64,000 bases of DNA, taken from the NCBI GenBank assembly GCA_035504415.1, contig DATJRY010000011.1, positions 434,001 through 498,000 on the forward strand, read 5' to 3'. The notes below the pieces were generated by a model that worked only from the letters and a program-made list of their open reading frames with translations, had not been told where the DNA came from and did not search any database. The stretch comes from Candidatus Sulfotelmatobacter sp. (GTDB lineage: Bacteria; Vulcanimicrobiota; Vulcanimicrobiia; Vulcanimicrobiales; Vulcanimicrobiaceae). Below, one piece after another: positions 34,749 through 43,735 of this stretch. Both the position numbers and the translations under genes were made by a program. The stretch's first letter is position 1. The number at the start of each line of letters is the position of its first letter.

Positions 34749-35924
34749 TCAGACGACTGCTGTCGCTTGCTCCGCTTCAAGGAACACCCGCAGGGCCGCC
34801 TGCACGCCGCTGCCCATCTTTACCGAGTAGCCCGCTTCCAACAGTGCGATCTCGAGCGCGCCCAGCGCGCCGAGCACGTCGGTCTGGGTGAGATCGCCCA
34901 TCGTGCCGATGCGAATGATCTTTCCCTTGAGCGGGCCCTGACCGCCGCCGATGACGACGCCGCGCTGCTCGCGCAGCTCCTTGCGGATCGCGTCGCCGTC
35001 GATCCCCTCGGGAACGTTGATCGCCACCACGGTCACCGAGTGCGCGCCCTCGCGCGAGTAGACCCGCAGCCCCAGCGCCCGCGCGCAATCCCGGATCGCG
35101 CGCGCGTAGCGCGCGTGGCGCTCCCAGGTCGCGCGCGCGCCGATTTTCTCGAAGTCGTCGAGGGCGGCGGCGAGCCCGAACGCGATCGAAACCGGCGGCG
35201 TCCACGGCGTCTGGCCGAGCGCGGCGAACTCGCGCGCCTTGCGCAGATCGAAATAATAGCGCTGCGCGCCGACGTTGGCGTCCATGCGCTGCCAGGCGCG
35301 CGGCGCGACCGCGACCATCGCCAGCCCGGGCGGTGCGGCCAACGCCTTCTGCGAGGCCGTCACGACCAGGTCGAAGCCCCACGCGTCCATCTCGAACGGA
35401 CCGGCGGCCAGTCCGCTGACGGAGTCGACGACGGTGTACGCGCCGTGATCGCCGATCGCGGCGCTCAGCGCGGCCATGTCGTTCTGCGTCCCGGTCGAGG
35501 TCTCGTTGTGGGTGAGCAGGATGCCGGTGATGCGCTTGTCGGTGTCGGCCGCGAGGCGCGCGCGGAGCGCGTCGGGATCGACCGCGCTGCCCCACTCGGT
35601 CTCGAGGACCTCGACCTCGCAGCCGAAGGTCTGCGCGATCGCGACGAGCCGCTTGCCGAAGACGCCGATCGGGCACGCGAGAAGGTAGTCGCCCGGGCCG
35701 AACAGGCTGCCGACGGCGGCCTCGAGCCCGCCCGTGCCCGACGAGCTCAGCACGACGACCTCGGCGCGCCGCGTCCCGAAGATCGGCTTCATCCGCGCCG
35801 AGATCGAACCGAGCAGCTCTTTGAACTCCGGGCCGCGATGATCGATCATCGGCTTCGCCGTGGCGGTGAGCACCGTTTCGGCGACGGTGACGGGACCGGG
35901 GATGAAGAGCAGGTTCTTCGACAC
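34749..35924 (-). CDS. Class V PLP-dependent aminotransferase (serine/alanine-glyoxylate type)
   Basis: The 391-residue enzyme begins VSKNLLFIPGPVTVAETVL. It has SSSGTGGLEAAVGSLF and the PLP-lysine motif VVTASQKALAAPPGLA near residue 200, typical of serine-pyruvate and alanine-glyoxylate aminotransferases. It would exchange Ala or Ser with glyoxylate or pyruvate. The start is GTG 35924, preceded by GGAGG; the frame extends upstream without homology. It diverges from selD 40 bases away. Selenocysteine-lyase activity is unlikely because the Cys-bearing NifS loop is not seen. Confidence 0.9.
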   Translation of the reverse strand: MSKNLLFIPGPVTVAETVLTATAKPMIDHRGPEFKELLGSISARMKPIFGTRRAEVVVLSSSGTGGLEAAVGSLFGPGDYLLACPIGVFGKRLVAIAQTFGCEVEVLETEWGSAVDPDALRARLAADTDKRITGILLTHNETSTGTQNDMAALSAAIGDHGAYTVVDSVSGLAAGPFEMDAWGFDLVVTASQKALAAPPGLAMVAVAPRAWQRMDANVGAQRYYFDLRKAREFAALGQTPWTPPVSIAFGLAAALDDFEKIGARATWERHARYARAIRDCARALGLRVYSREGAHSVTVVAINVPEGIDGDAIRKELREQRGVVIGGGQGPLKGKIIRIGTMGDLTQTDVLGALGALEIALLEAGYSVKMGSGVQAALRVFLEAEQATAVV

Positions 35925-35964
35925 GGGGCCTCCGGGGGCGAGCGACGCTCGCGGAGTATTCGAC

Positions 35965-37020
35965 GTGGAGATGGAGTCCCCCGGACGACGGATCCGACTG
36001 ACCGCGTATTCGGCCTGCGCGGGTTGAGCGAGTAAAGTCGGCGCTGCCGACCTGGCGCAGGTCCTGCGCCGCTTGCCCACCCCCGCCGATCCGAACGTGC
36101 TGGTCGGGATCGCGACCAACGACGACGCCGGCGTGTATCGCCTGAACGACGATCTGGCCTTGGTCCAGACCGTCGACTTCTTCACGCCCGTCGTCGACGA
36201 CCCGTACGACTTCGGGCGCATCGCCGCGGCCAACGCGCTCAGCGACGTGTACGCGATGGGCGGCACGCCGCTGAGCGCGCTCAACATCGCCGCGTTTCCG
36301 ATCGAGGAGCTCGGTACGGACGTCCTGACCCGCATTCTCGAGGGGGGCGCCGCCGTCGCCGCGGAGGCCGGCATACCGATCCTGGGCGGCCACACCGTCA
36401 AGGACGCGGAGCCCAAATACGGACTGGCCGTTACTGGAACCATTCGTCCGAACCGAGTCGTTACAAACGGCGGAGCCCGTCCCGGCGACACGCTGCTACT
36501 GACCAAAACCGTCGGGACGGGTATCCTCACGACCGCGCGCAAGCGCGATCGCATCGACGACGACGCTCTCGCTTCCGCGGTGGAGCAGATGGCGCGTTTG
36601 AACGCACCCGCGGCCCGCGCGATGCTGGCCCACGGCGTGCACGGCGCGACCGACGTCACCGGCTACGGCCTGGTCGGCCACGCCGGCGAGATGGCGCGCG
36701 CCGCCGGCCTCGCGCTCGCGATCGACGCCGCGCGCGTCCCGCTGTACCCCGGCCTATCAGAATTGATAGCCGACGACTGCGTCCCCGGGGGGACCCGCGA
36801 CAACCTGGCGGAACACGCGCGCTTCACCCGCTATGACGACGCCGTCCCGGAGTGGCTCCGCATCGCGTTGTCCGACGCGCAGACGTCGGGTGGTTTGTTG
36901 ATGGCGCTCCCGCGCGCGGACGCGGAGGCCGTGCTCGCCGAGCTCGCGTATCTCGGCACCGCCGCGATCATCGGTGACGTGCTCGACGGACCAGCGGGGA
37001 CGGTGTTCGTGCGACAATGA
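35965..37020 (+). CDS. selD: Selenide, water dikinase, itself a selenoprotein (in-frame TGA = Sec)
   Basis: Read through an in-frame TGA at 36025-36027, this 351-residue protein starts MEMESPGRRIRLTAYSACAG, then Sec21, then ASKVGAADLAQVL. That matches the SelD N-terminus (IRLTxYSxxAGCxxK), with Sec where E. coli has catalytic Cys17 and Lys24 as its conserved Lys20. The rest is canonical: LNDDLALVQTVDFFTPVVDD, FGRIAAANALSDVYAMGG, GGHTVKDAEPKYGLAVTG, DVTGYGLVGHAGEMA. GTG 35965 follows GGAG by 8 bases; ATG 35971 is an alternative. SelD makes selenophosphate for Sec-tRNA. Calling it from TTG 36073 would delete the catalytic loop. Confidence 0.88.
36025..36070 (+). promoter_or_regulatory. UGA selenocysteine codon and candidate SECIS element in selD
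   Basis: The UGA (36025-36027) is followed by two stem-loops: GTCGGC-GCT-GCCGAC (36037-36051) and GGCGCAG-GUC-CUGCGCC (36054-36070). The second presents GGUC at its tip 32 bases after the UGA, within the spacing reported for bacterial SECIS elements. It closely resembles the GCAGGUCUGC core of the E. coli fdhF SECIS. It would bind SelB-GTP-Sec-tRNA. Confidence 0.72.
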
Positions 37021-37613
37021 AGAACGCATCGTCTTGGCGCACGCGTCCGTGGCAGCTGATCGTGTGGGCGGCGATTGTCGTCGCGAGCGATGCGTACGCG
37101 TGGTTCAAGTTCCGCCAACCGGTGGAGCTATGGCACGCCACGATCCCGGTCGATCTTCTCTTGATTTCCATCGCTCCGCGGCTGGCGCACGACGTGCATC
37201 GGCTCAGGGTTCTGGTGACCCGCAAAGCGGTCGAAAACGTCGTTCTCGCGTGCGTCCTCGGATTGGGAGCCTTCACGGCATTCGGTTTTGCCAACCGTGC
37301 CGGGCTCGTTCCGCTCGTGTCGCCACGGGGCGCGGCGATCTCGTGGGCTGTCGGCTCGGTACTCTGCTGCGCCGGCTTCGCACGGCGCGCGGCCCGCGTT
37401 CAGCGGGCGCTCTTCGTTCTCCTCGCCGCCTCGCAGACCGCGTTCGCGGCGGCGTTGCTCTTCTCGCTGCGGCAACCGGATGCGGGTATGTGGATGGTCG
37501 GCCTGACGGTCGCGTGCGTCGTCATCGGCACCGCGTCCCTGCGCCGAGGCCAAGTCAGGCCGGCGCAGCACGAACGCGCCTTCGTCCGCAGGCGGCCGGC
37601 AGTGAACGAATAA
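37017..37613 (+). CDS. Hypothetical membrane protein
   Basis: The 198-residue protein has about five hydrophobic helices (LIVWAAIVVASDAYAWF, ENVVLACVLGLGAFTAFGF, GAAISWAVGSVLCCAGFA, ALFVLLAASQTAFAAALLF, MWMVGLTVACVVIGTA). It has a His in LWHATIPVDLLLISIAPRL. No family is recognised. ATG 37017 overlaps the selD stop (ATGA), so it is coupled to selD, but nothing visible links it to selenium. The next gene follows by one base and has a similar design, so the two may act as a pair. Confidence 0.75.
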   Translation: MKNASSWRTRPWQLIVWAAIVVASDAYAWFKFRQPVELWHATIPVDLLLISIAPRLAHDVHRLRVLVTRKAVENVVLACVLGLGAFTAFGFANRAGLVPLVSPRGAAISWAVGSVLCCAGFARRAARVQRALFVLLAASQTAFAAALLFSLRQPDAGMWMVGLTVACVVIGTASLRRGQVRPAQHERAFVRRRPAVNE

Positions 37614-37614
37614 C

Positions 37615-38268
37615 ATGCGACACCGCTTCGCCCGGCTCAGCGCCGGCGTGGCGCGGTTACCGCTTTGGATGCGTCACCTCGTTGTCGGCACACTTCTCGT
37701 CGCCGTCCTGCTCGTCGCTGTGGCGATACCGGACATCGTCGACTACTACTGGCTGCTCCAAAGTCGCGTCGAGTTTTGGCGGGTTGCCTTCGAGTGTCTC
37801 GCGCTGCTCGCGATCGTGGCGCCGCCGATCTTCGCGCCGCTTCAGCGCTTGCTAGCAGCGTCGCGTCGCCAAGACTGGGTCACCACGATGATCGTCGGAT
37901 GTATCGTCACGTCGATCGTCGCGTTTGCCATCGGGTACCTCGAGCACGTCGGCATCCTCCCGTGGGTCGCGCCGCCGGTCGCCGCATTGCTCTTCGGCAC
38001 CGTCCTGGTCCTCGGCGGCGCGATGAATACCGTCAAGCTCGGAGGCGTAGCGGGTAGCGTACCCGGGGCGATCTTGATGCTCTCGCAGACGGCGTTCTTC
38101 ACTTGGGAGCTGATTCGCATGCACCGACCGAACCTCGCCGAACCGTTCGCCATCGCCAGCTGCGTGGTCGCGCTGATCAGCTGTGCGGTCGCGTTGCGGT
38201 TTGGTGAACGATCTCTGAAACCTGCGAGGGAATCGTTCGTGCGGCGCTCCTCGGCGGAATCATCATGA
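37615..38268 (+). CDS. Hypothetical membrane protein
   Basis: The 217-residue protein has five to six membrane helices, including LVVGTLLVAVLLVAVAIPD, ECLALLAIVAPPIFAPL, MIVGCIVTSIVAFAIGYL and VAALLFGTVLVLGGAMN. Family unknown. It starts at ATG 37615, one base after the preceding stop. Its last 92 bases overlap the end of the convergent EamA gene, so one of the two C-termini may be longer in sequence than in nature. Confidence 0.72.
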   Translation: MRHRFARLSAGVARLPLWMRHLVVGTLLVAVLLVAVAIPDIVDYYWLLQSRVEFWRVAFECLALLAIVAPPIFAPLQRLLAASRRQDWVTTMIVGCIVTSIVAFAIGYLEHVGILPWVAPPVAALLFGTVLVLGGAMNTVKLGGVAGSVPGAILMLSQTAFFTWELIRMHRPNLAEPFAIASCVVALISCAVALRFGERSLKPARESFVRRSSAESS

Positions 38269-39202
38269 GGGCGACGCCGACGACGATGATCGCGCTGGCG
38301 AGCGCTTCGAGCGGCGTGAAGCGCTCGTGGAAGAGCCAGATGCCGAGGATGACCGCGACGACCGGGTTGACGTACGCGTACGTCGCGGCGAGCGCCGCGC
38401 TGGCGCGCTGCATCGTGTAGAGATACGCGCTGTAGCCGGCGATGCTGCCGAACACGATCAGCCACGCCAGACCCAGCCACGACATCGCGCTGACCGCGCG
38501 CACGTCGAGCAGTTGCCACTGACCGAAGAGTGCGGCTTCGATCCCGATCAGCGCGCCGCCGACCGTCATCTGCAGCGCGGTCGCGAGCACGAGGCTGTCG
38601 GGCCGGCCCAAGCGCCGCTGCGCGACCGACCCGAAACCCCACGAGCACGCGGCGAAGCACGCCAGCGCGAGCGGGAGCGGCGCGATCGAAAGGCCCCCGC
38701 GCCCGTGCGGTGCGAGCAGCAGCGCGAGTCCCGCGAAGCCGATCAGCATCCCCACCACGGTGAGCACCGTCGGGCGCTCGCGGCCCCACAGGTACGCGAA
38801 CACGACCATCCACGCCGGCGCGAGCGAGAGCAGCAGCGAGTTCACGCCGGTCGGCATGAACTGGACCGTCCACGCGGTGATCCCGTTGCTGAACAAGAGG
38901 AGCGTCGCGCCGGTGACGGTTGCCCGCACGAGATCGTCGCGCGTTACCTGCGCCTTGCCGCGCAGCACGCAGACGGCGTAGAGCAGCAGCCCGGCGATGG
39001 TGAAGCGCAGCGAGGTCATCGCGAAGGGCGGGATCGAGGCGACGGCCGCGCGCATCCCGGCCACGGTCGAGCCCCAGAGGATCCACACCACGCCCAGCGC
39101 GAGCACGAGACGCGCGTCGAGCTGCGTGGTCGGCCGGGTGTCCTCCGGCGCGACGCCGATCCCCAACGCCGCCGCTTCGACTGCCCGCGCCTCCGTTCGC
39201 AC
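38177..39202 (-). CDS. EamA/DMT-family transporter
   Basis: The 341-residue protein has ten membrane helices in two EamA repeats. It begins (after a short lead) LVLALGVVWILWGSTVAGMR and repeats AACSWGFGSVAQRR near the middle, with VGIALL-like C-terminal helices and FHERFTPLEALASAIIVVGV. Such drug/metabolite transporters export amino acids, nucleotides or drugs. GTG 39202 is proposed because the frame's first start (39289) would overlap the divergent peptidase gene; the true start could be anywhere in between. It overlaps the preceding membrane gene by 92 bases tail to tail. Confidence 0.85.
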   Translation of the reverse strand: MRTEARAVEAAALGIGVAPEDTRPTTQLDARLVLALGVVWILWGSTVAGMRAAVASIPPFAMTSLRFTIAGLLLYAVCVLRGKAQVTRDDLVRATVTGATLLLFSNGITAWTVQFMPTGVNSLLLSLAPAWMVVFAYLWGRERPTVLTVVGMLIGFAGLALLLAPHGRGGLSIAPLPLALACFAACSWGFGSVAQRRLGRPDSLVLATALQMTVGGALIGIEAALFGQWQLLDVRAVSAMSWLGLAWLIVFGSIAGYSAYLYTMQRASAALAATYAYVNPVVAVILGIWLFHERFTPLEALASAIIVVGVALMMIPPRSAARTIPSQVSEIVHQTATRPHS

Positions 39203-39282
39203 GCATCCACCGACGCCGCGCGAGAGCGCGCGGTTGCGCCCCCCCTTGTCGCGCGGGTCCGCACGCGTGAACGAAGCGCGCC

Positions 39283-39780
39283 ATGACACCGCTGACGCTC
39301 CTTCCTCCCGAGCGGCGCGCCGCGCCCGTGCGCTACGGCTCGCTCAGCTTCGCCGCCGGCGCGAAGCCGCTCGTCGACGCGGCCTTCGGCTACCTCGCGC
39401 GCGACGGCGTCGAGCGCGGCCTCATCGACCGGCTCGAGCACTCACCCGGGCGCCACCACCTGAGCATCAACCACCACAACGACGACTCGTACGACCCCAA
39501 CACGCACACCATCCACTGGGACCCGTACAGCGCGCTGCTCACCACGACCGGCGGCCGGCAGTCACCCGCGCTCGGCTTGGGACACGAGATCGACCACGCC
39601 GTCGCAAATCCCGACGTCGAGGAGTTCCTGGCCGAGCACGCCGACCGGCGCTACGACAATCTCGAGGAGAAGCGCGTCGTCACCGGCTCCGAACAGCACG
39701 CCGCGCGCACGCTGCACGAAGCGATCCGTTTCGACCATAGCGGGGAGTCGTACCGCGTCGACTCCCCGATCGCGCGCTGA
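39283..39780 (+). CDS. Putative M91-like zinc metallopeptidase
   Basis: The 165-residue protein contains HEIDH (His101, Glu102, His105), a HExxH zinc-protease motif. It is preceded by YDPNTHTIHWDPYSALL and followed by NLEEKRVVTGSEQHAARTL and FDHSGESYRV. This layout resembles the M91 family (the NleD effector group), where a Glu after the motif is the third ligand. It has no signal peptide, so it is cytoplasmic or exported by a non-classical route. Its biological target is unknown. The family assignment is by motif pattern only. Confidence 0.7.
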   Translation: MTPLTLLPPERRAAPVRYGSLSFAAGAKPLVDAAFGYLARDGVERGLIDRLEHSPGRHHLSINHHNDDSYDPNTHTIHWDPYSALLTTTGGRQSPALGLGHEIDHAVANPDVEEFLAEHADRRYDNLEEKRVVTGSEQHAARTLHEAIRFDHSGESYRVDSPIAR

Positions 39781-39791
39781 CGCCGGCGCGG

Positions 39792-39831
39792 AAAACAGCA
39801 CGGCGGCGTGGACTGTTGGTCCACGCCGCCG
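39792..39831 (-). terminator. Strong hairpin terminator of hsp20-lon
   Basis: CGGCGGCGTGGAC (39801-39813) and GTCCACGCCGCCG (39819-39831) make a perfect 13-bp stem with a 5-base loop. On the minus strand it is followed by GTGCTGTTTT, giving a U-run 6 bases from the stem. It lies 28 bases after the lon stop and also separates the convergent peptidase gene. Confidence 0.8.
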
Positions 39832-39858
39832 CCGCGGGGGTGTCGGATCGTTGCGGCT

Positions 39859-42320
<2,462 letters not shown>

Positions 42321-42321
<1 letters not shown>

Positions 42322-42779
42322 TAAACAGGGGTCCTCTTGACCGTCATGCGGATCGTGGTCCGGATGATCGGGTGTTTCTGGGCGGGGGCGAGCGGGAGGC
42401 GAACGGTGAGCACGCCGTCGCGGTGGAGCGCCGAGGCGTTTTCCGGCGCGACCGGCAGCGGCAGGTGGATCGCTTTGTGGAACTCGCCCGACGCGATCTC
42501 CTTACGAAGCAGGGACGCGGTGCGCGGAACGCCGCGCGGCGTTCGCTTTCCGGTGACGATCAGATAGGCGTCGTCGACCGTGACACGGAGCGATTCGGCG
42601 TCGGCGCCGGCCAGCTCGACGTGCACGATGAACGCGCCGTCGGTCTCGTCGACCAAGACGTCGGCATTGGGTTCGAAGCAGCCCAGGGCGCCGCGGACGG
42701 CGAGGCGCTCGAACTCGAGAAGGTCGTCGGAATCGCGCACGCGCGAGGGTCCCTCTTTCATTCGGGTGTTAGCACTCAT
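42321..42779 (-). CDS. Small heat-shock protein Hsp20 (alpha-crystallin family)
   Basis: The 152-residue chaperone has the alpha-crystallin core NADVLVDETDGAFIVHVELA and LRVTVDDAYLIVTGKR, and the LHRDGVLTVRLPLA motif near residues 118-131. It holds unfolding proteins for refolding or for Lon, which is encoded next. ATG 42779 lies inside a CIRCE-like operator; ATG 42761 is an alternative start that would leave the operator in the leader. Heat-shock control by HrcA is therefore likely. Confidence 0.9.
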
Positions 42780-42795
42780 CCTAACACACTGCTAG
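42769..42795 (-). promoter_or_regulatory. CIRCE-like operator (HrcA site) at the hsp20-lon start
   Basis: On the minus strand CTAGCAGTG, nine bases, then GAGTGCTAA. The right arm matches the CIRCE consensus 9/9, the left arm 6/9 (consensus TTAGCACTC), and the spacer is exactly the canonical 9 bases. It overlaps the hsp20 ATG, as CIRCE often overlaps or lies close to the start of the first gene. Confidence 0.65.
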
Positions 42796-42874
42796 GAGGC
42801 CGGGTTTCCCGGTCTGTCGTCCGGTAGCGTACCGACGGCTCGGCAGCGGCTCCGGTATCATCCCATACCAAGCG

Positions 42875-42893
42875 CCGAGACTATTCGTCTCGG
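42875..42893 (+). repeat. Perfect inverted repeat upstream of the Crp-like gene
   Basis: CCGAGAC-TATTC-GTCTCGG is a 7-bp dyad with a 5-base spacer, 134 bases before the first ATG of the Crp/Fnr-like gene. It could be an operator (possible autoregulation) or a leader hairpin. A smaller one, CCGGGTTTCCCGG, lies at 42800-42812. Confidence 0.5.
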
Positions 42894-43026
42894 GCGAGCT
42901 CGCACGTCCGCACAGGGTTCCACGACGCAGCATCTCCCCGACAACCACCTGCTCCGCGCCCTTCCGGCAGACGTCCGGTCGGCGGTCGAAGCTGGGCTCG
43001 AGCGCGTTTGGCTGGCCAGCCGAACG

Positions 43027-43632
43027 ATGATCTATCAGCCGGGCGATCGGATCGACACGGTCTATTTCCCCATCGACGCGGTGATCTCGGTCGTCACCGT
43101 CATGGGTGACGGTGCCCAGATCGAGGCGCTGACCATCGGCCGCGAGGGGCTGACGGGTGCGCAAGCGCTGCTCGGCGACCAAGCGGTGGCGACGCTCTCG
43201 ACCTGGTGCCAGGTGGCCGGCGAGAGCTACCGGCTCCCGTTCGAGGCCTTCGCCACGCTGTGCGGACGGCACCCCGAGCTGCGCGACCTCGCGCAGCGCT
43301 TCATCGCCGCCCAGATCGACGTCATGGCGCAGTCGATCGCCTGCAACCGGCTGCACTACGTCAACGAGCGCTGCGCACGCTGGCTCCTGATGACCCACGA
43401 CCGGGTCGGGCGGGACGAGTTCCACCTCACCCATGAGTCGCTGGCGACGATGCTGGGCGTCCGCCGGGCCGGCGTGAGCATCGCCGCCGCCGCGCTGCAG
43501 ACCGCCGGCCATATCCGCTACTCGCGCGGCCGGTTCGCGATCATCGATCGCACCGGTCTGGCGCAGGCGGCGTGCGAGTGCTACGGCGCCATCAACGACG
43601 CCTACGAACGACGGCGTCTTCCCGCGAACTGA
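43027..43632 (+). CDS. Crp/Fnr-family transcriptional regulator (N-terminus extends upstream)
   Basis: From ATG 43027 the protein has 201 residues: a cyclic-nucleotide-like beta-roll (MIYQPGDRIDTVYFPIDAVIS) and a C-terminal helix-turn-helix (LTHESLATMLGVRRAGVSIAAAAL). The frame remains open upstream to a TAG at 42793. It encodes a family-typical N-terminus (NHLLRALPADVRSAVEAGLE, then RVWLASRT), but no ATG, GTG or TTG occurs there. The real start may be an unusual codon such as ATT 42883, or the sequence may contain an error. It likely regulates its own neighbourhood through the nearby dyad. Effector unknown. Confidence 0.82.
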   Translation: MIYQPGDRIDTVYFPIDAVISVVTVMGDGAQIEALTIGREGLTGAQALLGDQAVATLSTWCQVAGESYRLPFEAFATLCGRHPELRDLAQRFIAAQIDVMAQSIACNRLHYVNERCARWLLMTHDRVGRDEFHLTHESLATMLGVRRAGVSIAAAALQTAGHIRYSRGRFAIIDRTGLAQAACECYGAINDAYERRRLPAN

Positions 43633-43735
43633 CCGCGTCCACACCGTCCACAGGCCGATGTGCAAAGTAAACAGACGTTAATCTTGGCGAGCACGCGGGA
43701 AGCCGCGCGGCGCGCCGAAGGAAGCGTCGTCGTCC

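Noticed and set aside
34749-35924. Selenocysteine lyase function for the aminotransferase next to selD
   Set aside because: Its motifs fit serine/alanine-glyoxylate aminotransferases, and the Cys-bearing loop of NifS/Sec-lyases was not seen.
36073-37020. selD starting at the TTG codon 36073
   Set aside because: It lacks the conserved N-terminal catalytic loop, which is present just upstream once TGA is read as Sec. The GTG 35965 start has a Shine-Dalgarno site; the TTG has none.
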